Assembly: GCF_014640675.1 (NCBI RefSeq)
Contig: NZ_BMHK01000006.1
Location: forward strand, 1-64,000
Direction: 5' to 3'
DNA length: 64,000 nt
Origin: Novosphingobium endophyticum
GTDB taxonomy: Bacteria; Pseudomonadota; Alphaproteobacteria; Sphingomonadales; Sphingomonadaceae
Both the position numbers and the translations under genes were made by a program. The notes under the pieces are model-generated. The model saw nothing but the letters and a program-made list of their open reading frames with translations, ran no database searches and was not told the DNA's origin. Shown here piece after piece: positions 26,618-34,959 of the stretch (position 1 is the first letter of the stretch; the number at the start of each line of letters is the position of its first letter).

Positions 26618-27691
26618 ATGATGAAGAGGCTGATCCCCGACGATGCCGACAAGCGGTTCATTCGCCGCGTGGTCATTCTCATCGCGATATTGCTGGTAGT
26701 GATGGCGCTCTATCGCGCGATCCACATCTTCATTCTGGCCTTCGGATCGATCCTGGGCGCCATCATCATCCGCAGCCTGAGCAGCGCCTACGAATCAAGA
26801 CTGCACCTGCCGCACCGCTGGGCCGTGCTTGCGGGCATGCTGACCGCACTGGCGTTCATCGTTGCCCTCGTCTGGCTGTTCACGGTCCAGTTCGGACAGC
26901 AGATCAATCTCTTTGTCACTTCCCTCCCCGAAATCGTCGGCCAGCTGGAAGCCATGCTGTCGACTTCCCCGGTGGGCGCGAAGATCGTCGACGCGGTCGA
27001 GGCGGCCTATGCAGGATCGAGAGTGGCGACGGACATCGGTGGGATCGTCGCGGGTTCGGCTGAGCTGGTGCTCAACATCCTGCTGGTCATCGTCGGTTCG
27101 TTCTTTCTGGCGGCGGACCCGACCGCCTATGAACGCGGTTTTCTTCTGCTCGTGCCCGAGCCACAGCGCGAGGCTTTTGCCGACGCGCTGGAAGAGACTG
27201 CCGAGAAGCTGAGGGCATGGCTGATCGCGCAGATGATCCAGATGACCACGATGGGCGTCATGGTGGGTGTCGGCCTGTGGCTCGCGGGTGTACCCTCGGC
27301 CGCCGCGCTCGGCCTGCTGGCGGGGCTGAGCGAGTTCATCCCCTACATTGGCCCGACCGTGGCGATGGTGCCTGCGCTGGGCCTCGCGGCCACCAGAGGC
27401 ACGGACGTGCTGATCGGCGCGCTGGTCACCTTCGCAGTCGTCCGGCTGATCCAGACCAATCTCATCACTCCCTATGTACAACAGCGCGTAATCCGCATTC
27501 CTCCGGCTATCACGCTGTTCGCCATTCTAGCGATCGGCGCCATCACCGGCCTCTATGGCCTGTTCTTCGCAGCCGCGTTTCTCGTCGTCATTTTCACTCT
27601 GGTTCGTAGCCTCTACGTCAGCGAAGTGCTCGGCGAGCGGCTGCGGGATGAGGACAGTGCCCCTGGCTCACACGGCGAGCGCAACCCCTGA
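26618..27691 (+). CDS. AI-2E family transporter
   Basis: Inner-membrane permease-like protein of 357 residues with about eight predicted helices: a pair near residues 18-55, one near 70-90, and the rest after residue 150. The family signature GLLAGLSEFIPYIGPTVAM is present, followed by NLITPYVQQRVIRIPPAI. Members (YdiK/TqsA/PerM) are variously linked to autoinducer-2, sodium or chaperone-like roles; function here is open. Starts with two ATGs in a row, 91 bp after hemF. Confidence 0.9.
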   Translation: MMKRLIPDDADKRFIRRVVILIAILLVVMALYRAIHIFILAFGSILGAIIIRSLSSAYESRLHLPHRWAVLAGMLTALAFIVALVWLFTVQFGQQINLFVTSLPEIVGQLEAMLSTSPVGAKIVDAVEAAYAGSRVATDIGGIVAGSAELVLNILLVIVGSFFLAADPTAYERGFLLLVPEPQREAFADALEETAEKLRAWLIAQMIQMTTMGVMVGVGLWLAGVPSAAALGLLAGLSEFIPYIGPTVAMVPALGLAATRGTDVLIGALVTFAVVRLIQTNLITPYVQQRVIRIPPAITLFAILAIGAITGLYGLFFAAAFLVVIFTLVRSLYVSEVLGERLRDEDSAPGSHGERNP

Positions 27692-27703
27692 AACGCAAGA
27701 AAG

Positions 27704-27723
27704 CTCCGCCCCCGCAGGCGGAG
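27704..27723. terminator. Hairpin after the AI-2E transporter gene
   Basis: CTCCGCC and GGCGGAG form a 7-bp stem with a 6-nt loop, 12 bp downstream of the transporter's stop, followed by GAAATA. It may attenuate readthrough into rsh, which starts 136 bp later. There is no T-run, so terminator activity is uncertain. Confidence 0.4.
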
Positions 27724-27858
27724 GGAAATACCGCAGGGCCGAGCGGCGGCGGGCCGCCGTATGCCAAGCCAGAGCTTGCCAACCCCCGTTGCAAAATTCG
27801 CACGCAGTTCGCGTAGCACTTGCCGCAGCGCAAAAAATGCTGACATGAACACCAAGCA

Positions 27859-29952
27859 ATGCTGCGCCAGTACGAACTTGTAGAACGCGTTAAGGAATAC
27901 GCGCCCGAGGCCGACGAGGCCCTGCTCAACCGCGCCTATGTCTATACCGTGCAGAAACACGGCACGCAGAAGCGCGCGAGCGGTGACCCGTACTTCAGTC
28001 ATCCGGTGGAAGTCGCCGGCCTGATGACCGAGCTGAAGCTCGATCTGCAGACGATCGTCACCGCACTGCTTCACGACACCGTCGAGGATACGCTGGCAAC
28101 GATCGACGAGATCGAAAAGCTGTTCGGGCCGGACGTGGCGCGGCTCGTGGACGGTGTCACCAAGCTGTCCAAGATCGAGGCGATGACCGAGAGCGAGCGG
28201 GCGGCGGAGAACCTGCGCAAGTTCTTCCTCGCGATGAGCGAGGACTTGCGCGTCCTGCTGGTCAAGCTCGCGGACCGGCTGCACAACATGCGCACGCTGC
28301 ACTTCATCAAGAACCCGGAGAAACGCCAGCGCATCGCCCGCGAGACCATGGATATCTACGCGCCGCTCGCCGAGCGCGTGGGCATGTACGAATATATGCG
28401 CGAAATGCAGCTGCTCGCCTTCGAGCAACTCGAGCCCGAGGCCTATGCGACGATCGCCGGCCGTCTAGCGCAGATCCGCAGCCAGGAGGGCGGGCAGGTC
28501 GATGCCATCGCGCTCGCCATCAAGCAGGCGCTGGCCGAGGCGGACGTCAAGGTCGAAGTAACCGGGCGCGAGAAGCACCCCTATTCGATCTGGAAGAAGA
28601 TGGCCGAGCGCCACGTCACCTTCGAGCAGATCACCGACATCATGGCCTTCCGCGTGCTCACCGAGACGCCGGAGGACTGCTACCGCGCGCTGGGCGTGCT
28701 GCACCAGACCTGGCAGATGATTCCCGGCCGCTTCAAGGACTACATCTCGACGCCAAAGTCGAATGGCTACAGCTCGCTGCATACCGCGCTGATCTATGAA
28801 AACTCCATGCGCATGGAAGTGCAGATCCGCTCCCGCGAGATGCACCGGCTCAACGAGTTCGGCCTTGCCGCGCACTGGGCCTACAAGCAGGGCGGGGCGA
28901 GGCCGGACGGGCAGGTCGGCTGGTTGCGCGACCTGATCGAGATCGTCGATGCCAGCCACGATGCCGAGGAACTGCTCGAGCATACCAAGCTCGCGATCTA
29001 CCAGGACCGCATCTTCGCCTTCACGCCCAAGGGCGCGCTGCACCAGTTGCCCAAGGGCGCCACGGCAGTCGATTTCGCCTATGCCGTCCATACCGATCTC
29101 GGCAACGCTGCCGTAGGGGCCAAGATCAATGGCCGCCACATGCCGCTGCGCACGCAGCTGGCCAATGGCGATGTCGTCGACGTCATCAAGAGCAGCGGTT
29201 CCGAACCACAGCTTTCGTGGCTGGGCTTCGTCGTCACCGGCAAGGCCCGGGCCGCCATCCGCCGCGCGGTGCGCGCCAAGGAGCGCGCGGAAATCGCCGA
29301 GATCGGGGCCAAGCTGTTCGACGCCATCGCCGGCCGACTGCCAACTCGCATCGGCAAGAAGGCGGTCGAGGGGGCGGTGCGACGGCTCGACTTGCGCGAC
29401 GAGGAAGACCTGATGTTCGCGATCGGTTCGGCGCGCCTGTCCGACCGTGAGGTCATGGAAGCGCTCGTTCCAGGCAGCACCGCCGAACTGCCCGACGACC
29501 CGGAATGGACGCGCACCGAACGTGCCATCTCGATCAAGGGCCTGACGCCGGGCATGGGCTTCGAACTCGCCGAATGCTGCCACCCCGTTCCCGGCGACCG
29601 CATCGTCGGCCTGCGCCGACCCGACCACAAGGTCGAAGTCCACACCATCGATTGCCTGACCCTGGCGAACGGCGTCGATGCCGACTGGCTGGACATCTCA
29701 TGGGGCTCGCGCACCACGGGCGCGGTCGGCCGACTGCACCTCGTGCTCTACAATCGTCCCGGCACCCTGGCCGAAGTGACCCAGATCTTCGCCGGTAACC
29801 GCGCCAACGTGGTCAACCTGCAGATGATCCAGCGCGACGAGCCTTTTGGCACCTACGAGGTGGACATCGAGGTCTCCGACCTTGCGCACCTTACGCGTAT
29901 CGTCGGCTCGCTGCGTGCCAGCGAAGCCGTCGCCGAAGCCGAACGCCTCTAG
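27859..29952 (+). CDS. rsh: Bifunctional (p)ppGpp synthetase/hydrolase Rsh
   Basis: Stringent-response enzyme making and degrading (p)ppGpp. 697 residues. Hydrolase domain with SHPVEVAGLM and LLHDTVEDT (the HD pair is intact), synthetase domain with the conserved RFKDYISTPKSNGYSSLHT, a TGS domain (about 385-445: RIFAFTPKGALHQLPKGAT), then the Cys-containing helical/zinc region (FELAECCHPVPGD) and a C-terminal ACT domain (LHLVLYNRPGTLAEVTQIF). Both activities look intact, as expected for the single Rsh of an alphaproteobacterium. No strong ribosome site was seen. Confidence 0.96.
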   Translation: MLRQYELVERVKEYAPEADEALLNRAYVYTVQKHGTQKRASGDPYFSHPVEVAGLMTELKLDLQTIVTALLHDTVEDTLATIDEIEKLFGPDVARLVDGVTKLSKIEAMTESERAAENLRKFFLAMSEDLRVLLVKLADRLHNMRTLHFIKNPEKRQRIARETMDIYAPLAERVGMYEYMREMQLLAFEQLEPEAYATIAGRLAQIRSQEGGQVDAIALAIKQALAEADVKVEVTGREKHPYSIWKKMAERHVTFEQITDIMAFRVLTETPEDCYRALGVLHQTWQMIPGRFKDYISTPKSNGYSSLHTALIYENSMRMEVQIRSREMHRLNEFGLAAHWAYKQGGARPDGQVGWLRDLIEIVDASHDAEELLEHTKLAIYQDRIFAFTPKGALHQLPKGATAVDFAYAVHTDLGNAAVGAKINGRHMPLRTQLANGDVVDVIKSSGSEPQLSWLGFVVTGKARAAIRRAVRAKERAEIAEIGAKLFDAIAGRLPTRIGKKAVEGAVRRLDLRDEEDLMFAIGSARLSDREVMEALVPGSTAELPDDPEWTRTERAISIKGLTPGMGFELAECCHPVPGDRIVGLRRPDHKVEVHTIDCLTLANGVDADWLDISWGSRTTGAVGRLHLVLYNRPGTLAEVTQIFAGNRANVVNLQMIQRDEPFGTYEVDIEVSDLAHLTRIVGSLRASEAVAEAERL

Positions 29953-30046
29953 GCGGCCTCCGTACGACCCGAAGGGGAACACGGAAGCCGCTGAACGGGC
30001 TTCGCCGATCCGCGCTCTACCCTGAGCGCCCCGACCCCGTGCCCGG

Positions 30047-30073
30047 CACCTGACACCTGACACCTGACACCTT
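30047..30073. repeat. Tandem 7-bp repeat (CACCTGA)
   Basis: CACCTGA occurs three times in a row and a fourth partial copy CACCTT follows. The tract is about 100 bp after the rsh stop. It is a likely slippage-prone microsatellite; no coding frame crosses it. Confidence 0.75.
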
Positions 30074-30242
30074 CCAGCCTGCGCGTCGCCGCAGCGTCAA
30101 GCGTCTCGCTCGCCGGCCTGCTGGCGGTTCCCGGTCCTCACAGCGCCGGGATCACTGCACCTTGGGATTACCCCAAAGGGGGAACCCCAAAGCCTGATCC
30201 GACAGACCTTTGCGCGACAATTGGGCAGTTCGCCCCCGTCGC

Positions 30243-30279
30243 TGGCGCCAGACCGCTGCTTTCGCACGGTCTGGCGCCA
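30243..30279. promoter_or_regulatory. Strong stem-loop in the exopolysaccharide leader, first
   Basis: TGGCGCCAGACCG (30243-30255) and its perfect complement (30267-30279) form a 13-bp stem with an 11-nt loop. It lies about 155 bp before the start of the tyrosine kinase gene. It could be an attenuator hairpin, an rsh terminator or a protein-binding operator. Confidence 0.6.
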
Positions 30280-30322
30280 AGCGGCTTGTTGCAGTGCAAA
30301 ACTGGTGCACCATGTTCCGGCA

Positions 30323-30361
30323 ATTTGTCGTCCGGTGCCGGCAATCAGCCGGACGACAAAT
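30323..30361. promoter_or_regulatory. Strong stem-loop in the exopolysaccharide leader, second
   Basis: ATTTGTCGTCCGG (30323-30335) and its perfect complement (30349-30361) form a 13-bp stem with a 13-nt loop that ends 71 bp before the kinase ATG. Two stems of equal length in tandem are unusual and point to regulation of the downstream genes. Confidence 0.6.
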
Positions 30362-30432
30362 GCGCAGGGCGGCCCCATGCACCGCTGTGAACCGTCTAGT
30401 CCTTGTACAACGCATGATTCAGGGATGCTGTG

Positions 30433-32622
30433 ATGTACGCCAGACCTCAACAACTGACGCATATTGATGGACACATGGACGGACGCGGCGACAGCGCCCC
30501 GGTCGACGAGGGCGCGCTGATCGACCTGCGGGCTTTCATGCAGGTTCTGAGAAGGCGTCGGCTTGTCATTATCCTGGTCAGCCTCGTCGTTTTCGCGGCG
30601 GCCACAGCGGCCTATTTCACAACGCCCCCGGTATATACCTCGACGACGACGGTCGCCCTTGAGCGCGGCGGGGAAAAGGTCGTGCAGGTCGATCAGGTCG
30701 TGCCTGACGTCGCCCCGGATTCCGCTGCGGTCGACACCGAAGTGGCTGTTCTCAAGTCTCCCGGGCTGATCGGCAAGGTCGTGGACGATCTGCAGCTCAC
30801 GCGGTACCCCGAGTTCAATCCGGCTCTGGAAACCGGCGAGGTCGTTCCGGAGGAAGCCCAGCGCAAACGCGCCGTGACGACCGTCCTTGGCAACATGACG
30901 GCCAGCCGTAACGGCTTCTCTTATGCGATCGACATCTCATACGCGTCGGAGTCGCCGGCAATGGCCGCCAAGGTGGCCAACAAGATTGCCGAAACCTACA
31001 TCGGCGAGCAGGTCGCCACGAAGTCCGGCGCCACGTCGCGCGCCAGCGATTTCCTGGAAGGTCAGCTGGACGAATTGCGTGCCCAGGTGGAGTCGGCCGA
31101 AGCGGCGGTCGCGAGTTACCGGGCCAGTCATGGCCTGTTCGACCTCGGAGGAAACAGCAGCGTCACCCAGGAGGAGATCACCACCCTCAACGCCCAGCTG
31201 GCTCAGGCCCGCGCCGAGGAAGCCGAAGCACGAGCGCGCCTCAGCACCGCGAACGCACAGCTCGCGCGCGGCGGGTCCGGCGAGGAACTGGGTGAATCGC
31301 TCGATTCGCCCGTCGTCAGCTCGCTTCGCTCACAGCGCGCCAAGGTCAGCGGCAGGGTGGCGGCGCTCCGTCAGCAATACGGCCCCAGGTACCCTGAACT
31401 CACCAGAACCCAGCAGGAGCTTCAGGACATCGACGAGCAGATTTCTTCGGAAGTCCGGCGGATCGTCGCCAATCTGAGCATTCAGGCAAACGCGGCAGGC
31501 CAGCGGACGGGCTCGATCATGGGTTCGCTGCAACGGGCCAAGGGTACGCTCGCCGTCGACAACAAGGCGTCGGTGGGGCTTTCGGAACTGGAACGAAGGG
31601 CCGAATCCGCCCGCACGCTCTATCAGACCTTTCTCGACCGTTACAAACAGACCCGCGCCCAGCGCGGCCTGGAACGGGCCGATTCCTACATCGTCGCCGA
31701 GGCGCAAGTTCCCGCACTCCCGTCCTCGCCCAACGTGCTGATTTTCGCGGTGATCGGACTGATCGGGGCGATCGCAGGCTCCACCGTCGTGGTCGCTATC
31801 CTGCAATTGCTCGACCGGGGCGTGGAAACCACCAGCAATCTCGAAAAGAAGCTGGGCATGCGGGTGCTGGGCTCCATTCCGGACACGAAGCATTTGCCTG
31901 AGCTGGAAGGCCTCGGCGACTCCGTCCATCCAACGCAGCTCATCGTCGACCGGCCGCAATCGTCGTTCGCGGAAGCGTTCCGCTGGCTGCAAACCTCGAT
32001 CCATTTCAACCAGCGCGATCGCGGTCCGGTGGTCGTGGCCATAACCTCGGCCTTGCCCAACGAGGGCAAGACAACGGCGGCCCTTTCGCTCGCAAGGTCC
32101 GCGGCCATGGCCGGCAAGCGCACCATCCTGGTCGATTGCGACCTTCGCCGGCGGGTTTCGAGCACGGAGCCGGGCCCAATGGAAACCATCGGCCTGCGCG
32201 CGCTTCTGGACAACCAGGGGCAGCTGGACGACGCGATCTACGTCGATCCCGAGACCGGCCTGTTCGTTCTTCCCCGGCGAAACGACGAACACCATATTCA
32301 GCCTTTCGCCGACAGCGCGGCCTTTTCAGAGCTTATCGCCGCGCTGCGCGCGAAGTTCGATTTCATCGTCCTCGACACGCCGCCGGTCCTGACGATCGAC
32401 GACAGCCGGGTCATTGCGGCCAAGGCGGATTCGGTCATCCTGATGGTGCGTTGGCGCAAGACCCCGACGCGCGCCGCCGAGCTTGCCCTGCGTCACCTCG
32501 ACAGCGTCGGCGCCAACGTCATCGGTGCCACCCTGTCGATGGTCGACGTCACGGCGCAGGCGCGCATCGGCTATGAGGACGCGAGCTACTATTACGGCGC
32601 CTACAAATCCTACTATGCCTAG
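30433..32622 (+). CDS. Polysaccharide co-polymerase with tyrosine autokinase (BY-kinase)
   Basis: Inner-membrane Wzc-type protein of 729 residues that sets chain length and regulates capsule or exopolysaccharide export. Wzz domain with a first helix near residues 40-60 (VIILVSLVVFAAATAAYF) and long coiled-coil periplasmic part (residues 190-400, many Ala/Glu/Arg). Second helix near 430-455. C-terminal kinase: Walker A SALPNEGKTTAALS (Lys546), Walker A' ILVDCDLRRR, Walker B FIVLDTPP, and a tyrosine-rich tail (GYEDASYYYGAYKSYYA, seven tyrosines) for autophosphorylation. The ATG at 30433 is preceded by AGGGA; a GTG lies 3 nt upstream. First gene of the plus-strand polysaccharide unit. Confidence 0.93.
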   Translation: MYARPQQLTHIDGHMDGRGDSAPVDEGALIDLRAFMQVLRRRRLVIILVSLVVFAAATAAYFTTPPVYTSTTTVALERGGEKVVQVDQVVPDVAPDSAAVDTEVAVLKSPGLIGKVVDDLQLTRYPEFNPALETGEVVPEEAQRKRAVTTVLGNMTASRNGFSYAIDISYASESPAMAAKVANKIAETYIGEQVATKSGATSRASDFLEGQLDELRAQVESAEAAVASYRASHGLFDLGGNSSVTQEEITTLNAQLAQARAEEAEARARLSTANAQLARGGSGEELGESLDSPVVSSLRSQRAKVSGRVAALRQQYGPRYPELTRTQQELQDIDEQISSEVRRIVANLSIQANAAGQRTGSIMGSLQRAKGTLAVDNKASVGLSELERRAESARTLYQTFLDRYKQTRAQRGLERADSYIVAEAQVPALPSSPNVLIFAVIGLIGAIAGSTVVVAILQLLDRGVETTSNLEKKLGMRVLGSIPDTKHLPELEGLGDSVHPTQLIVDRPQSSFAEAFRWLQTSIHFNQRDRGPVVVAITSALPNEGKTTAALSLARSAAMAGKRTILVDCDLRRRVSSTEPGPMETIGLRALLDNQGQLDDAIYVDPETGLFVLPRRNDEHHIQPFADSAAFSELIAALRAKFDFIVLDTPPVLTIDDSRVIAAKADSVILMVRWRKTPTRAAELALRHLDSVGANVIGATLSMVDVTAQARIGYEDASYYYGAYKSYYA

Positions 32623-32640
32623 GCCCTTCCCCGACTCGAA

Positions 32641-34002
32641 ATGAACGCCGCCGCAGCATCCGGGCCGTACTTCGGTCTCGCCATCCTGGGACCGGCGACG
32701 CTGGTGCTGCTGGTGAGCGCGCTGATCGCGGGACACCGGATCAAGAGCCTGCAGGGCCGCTTCGTATTCGCGGCGATCTGGCTGCGCATGATCCTGGGCG
32801 CCTACCACGTCTACATGTTCAAGCCGCTTGCCGCCGGAATGTCCGGCAACGCGCTCGCCTCGGTGGCCGTCGCCGGCGTCGGGCTGCTGGTCATCCGGCC
32901 GCGTCACCTGATGCTGAAAGCGCTCCTGCCGGTCTATTTCCTCATGGCGCTGGTGCTTCTGAGCGGCGTCCTCAACAGGGACATGGGCGGCATCATGACC
33001 GTTGCCGTGAAGTACGGCTATTTCGTGGTGCTACTAATCGCGGCGTTCGAGGCCCTGAGACGGGACGAAGCGGAAAGGCTGATGCCTCTGCTCATCTGGG
33101 CTTTTGCGCCGCTGCTGCTTTTCCAGGCGCTTTCCATTGTCCTCAACCTGCCGAAAGGATCGGAGGGCGGTGACGGGCTGGTGTGGATCGGCGGGTACAA
33201 TCACGAGAGCAGCTTCTCCATTTCGCTGCTCCTGGGATTTATCGTCGGCAGCCTCGCTCACCGGCTCCATCCCGCCATTCGCCTCCCCTATCTGGGCGCG
33301 ATGGCAATCGGCATTTTTCTTGCCGGCTACCGCACGAGCCTCATCGCGGCAGTCCCCCTGCTGCTGATTGCCTTCTGGGTGGCGATCACCCACATCAGCC
33401 CAAGCCAGCGCCGGATCATGGCTGCGGTCGCGCTCATGGCCGCGGTGGTGGGCGTCGGCACGATTGCGGTGATCGACCATCAGCGCTTCGTGGATATGGG
33501 CACGTTCCTTGCCAACCCGGCCGAGCTCATCAAACCGCCTCGCGAGTTCACCCAGATCGAGCGCGGCATTCTTTCGGCACGTCCGCTCATCTGGAGCGAG
33601 TACATCTATGCCTACAGCGCAGGGCTGCCACATCAGCTTCTCTTCGGTTTCGGTCCCGAATCGTGGGAGAAGGCGTTCAACGTCTATCCGCACAACACGC
33701 TCATCGGCACGCTCTATGAGCTGGGCGGCGTCGGCGTCGGCGTGATAGTCCTGCTCTGGATATCGATGGCGGCGCTTGTCCTTCAGGCCAGGCGGCTGGA
33801 CCGCCCGGTACTGGCCGCGGCGCATCTCAGCTTCTTCTTCCTGAACATGGGGACCATGCCGTTCTGGCAGATCGAGGGGCTCGCCCTCTACGCGGTTCTG
33901 TGCGGGTACACCCTGTTCAGCGCCAGAGAAGGCGCGCAGCGACGCGCCAATGCGCGTGCGCCCTCCTGGGGGCCGATGAGCGCGTCCCCACGGGCCGCCT
34001 GA
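32641..34002 (+). CDS. O-antigen ligase/polymerase-like membrane protein
   Basis: A 453-residue polytopic protein with about 11-12 predicted helices. The O-antigen ligase (Wzy_C/WaaL) pattern is present: a large periplasmic loop (about residues 290-350) with RPLIWSEYIYAYSAG, GFGPESWEKAFNVYPHNTLIG and then two further helices. The H-N in YPHNTLIG matches a conserved family site. Likely polymerises or ligates the repeat unit; the choice between polymerase and ligase cannot be made. It starts 18 bp after the kinase. Confidence 0.85.
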   Translation: MNAAAASGPYFGLAILGPATLVLLVSALIAGHRIKSLQGRFVFAAIWLRMILGAYHVYMFKPLAAGMSGNALASVAVAGVGLLVIRPRHLMLKALLPVYFLMALVLLSGVLNRDMGGIMTVAVKYGYFVVLLIAAFEALRRDEAERLMPLLIWAFAPLLLFQALSIVLNLPKGSEGGDGLVWIGGYNHESSFSISLLLGFIVGSLAHRLHPAIRLPYLGAMAIGIFLAGYRTSLIAAVPLLLIAFWVAITHISPSQRRIMAAVALMAAVVGVGTIAVIDHQRFVDMGTFLANPAELIKPPREFTQIERGILSARPLIWSEYIYAYSAGLPHQLLFGFGPESWEKAFNVYPHNTLIGTLYELGGVGVGVIVLLWISMAALVLQARRLDRPVLAAAHLSFFFLNMGTMPFWQIEGLALYAVLCGYTLFSAREGAQRRANARAPSWGPMSASPRAA

Positions 34003-34042
34003 CGTCCGACTATTCCCCGCTCAGGTTCGTGGAGGCTTTGGA

Positions 34043-34933
34043 ATGATCCGTCAGATTGCCACCGCCGCGGCCAAGCGGTGCCTGCCTCGCGATGCGCGGC
34101 TCCGGATCGCCAATCGCATCACCCACGCGCGGGGCGCCGGCGAGAAGCCGATGCCCGGTCTTGAGTGGCTGTTCGTCGCCAACCTGCCCAATTCCGGCTC
34201 GACGGCGCTCGCCATGCTCCTGTCGACCGCGCGCGGCGCGACGACGCTTACCGACAATGGCGAGGCACAGTGGCTGATGCCGGAGCTCTCGCGCGGGATC
34301 GGGCGCTGGGACAAGACGCGCAGGATCGACTATGCGATGCTCCGCGCGGTCTGGATCGACGCCGCACGCCGCCGTGGCATCGGTGCGAACGCGCTGGTGG
34401 TGGAGAAATCGCCGCCCAACATCGTCCGCCTGCGCGCGATAACCGAGGCATTCTCCGACATGCCCGTCCACGTCATCGTGCTCACGCGCGACCCCTACGC
34501 GGTCTGCGCCAGTTGGGCCAAGCGCTATCCGCCCGCGCGGCTGGGCCGCGAATGGGACCCAAGGTTCACGCACATGAAGGCCGACAGCGAGGCGCTTTTC
34601 GAAGCCCTCGGGGCACTCTACGGCGAACGTGCAAACACGCTGGAATCGTGCCGCGACATGGCACAAATCGTGATTTCCTATGAAGAGCTGACCGAGAGCA
34701 CGCAAAGCGCGGCGGCCAGGCTAACCAACGCCATTCCCCGCCTCGATGCGATGAATGCGAAGGCGCAGGTCCGCGTCAAGGACTACGCGCCGCAGGAGCT
34801 TACCAACATGAACGCCGCGCAGATCGAAAGGCTCTCTTCGGCGCAGCGGCGAGCCATCACGCGCGGTCTCTTGCCTTATCGCGACGTGATCGAGGCACAG
34901 GGCTACAGCCTCGATCAACCCGAAGCCGGGTGA
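34043..34933 (+). CDS. Sulfotransferase family protein
   Basis: 296 residues. The P-loop-like 5'-phosphosulfate binding motif is seen at about residue 50 (FVANLPNSGSTALAMLLSTA), and the 3'-phosphate motif at about 150 (VIVLTRDPYAVCASWAKR). These bind the donor PAPS. Later EWDPRFTHMKADSEALFEALG and VISYEELTE fit the sulfotransferase fold. A GGAGG site precedes the ATG. Its place after the polymerase suggests sulfation of the exopolysaccharide or of a lipid; acceptor unknown. Confidence 0.8.
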   Translation: MIRQIATAAAKRCLPRDARLRIANRITHARGAGEKPMPGLEWLFVANLPNSGSTALAMLLSTARGATTLTDNGEAQWLMPELSRGIGRWDKTRRIDYAMLRAVWIDAARRRGIGANALVVEKSPPNIVRLRAITEAFSDMPVHVIVLTRDPYAVCASWAKRYPPARLGREWDPRFTHMKADSEALFEALGALYGERANTLESCRDMAQIVISYEELTESTQSAAARLTNAIPRLDAMNAKAQVRVKDYAPQELTNMNAAQIERLSSAQRRAITRGLLPYRDVIEAQGYSLDQPEAG

Positions 34934-34959
34934 CAGCGATGTCCTGGCGATGGGCCGAG

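Larger units (their letters stand above)
29953..30432. other. Long leader/intergenic region before the exopolysaccharide kinase gene
   Basis: 480 bp with no credible reading frame. It holds a short tandem repeat (30047-30073), two strong stem-loops (30243-30279 and 30323-30361) and smaller inverted stretches near 30160-30195 (TTGGG/CCCAA and GGGG/CCCC pairs). The density of secondary structure suggests a structured 5' leader or overlapping termination of rsh and initiation of the polysaccharide operon. Confidence 0.6.

Noticed and set aside
28465..29643. Minus-strand frame of 392 codons opposite rsh
   Set aside because: Rsh on the plus strand has complete, intact domains; the antisense frame shows no family and is a GC-skew artefact.
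30047..30073. Possible CRISPR-like or satellite array
   Set aside because: The unit is 7 bp with no spacers and only about four copies, so it is a simple tandem repeat.
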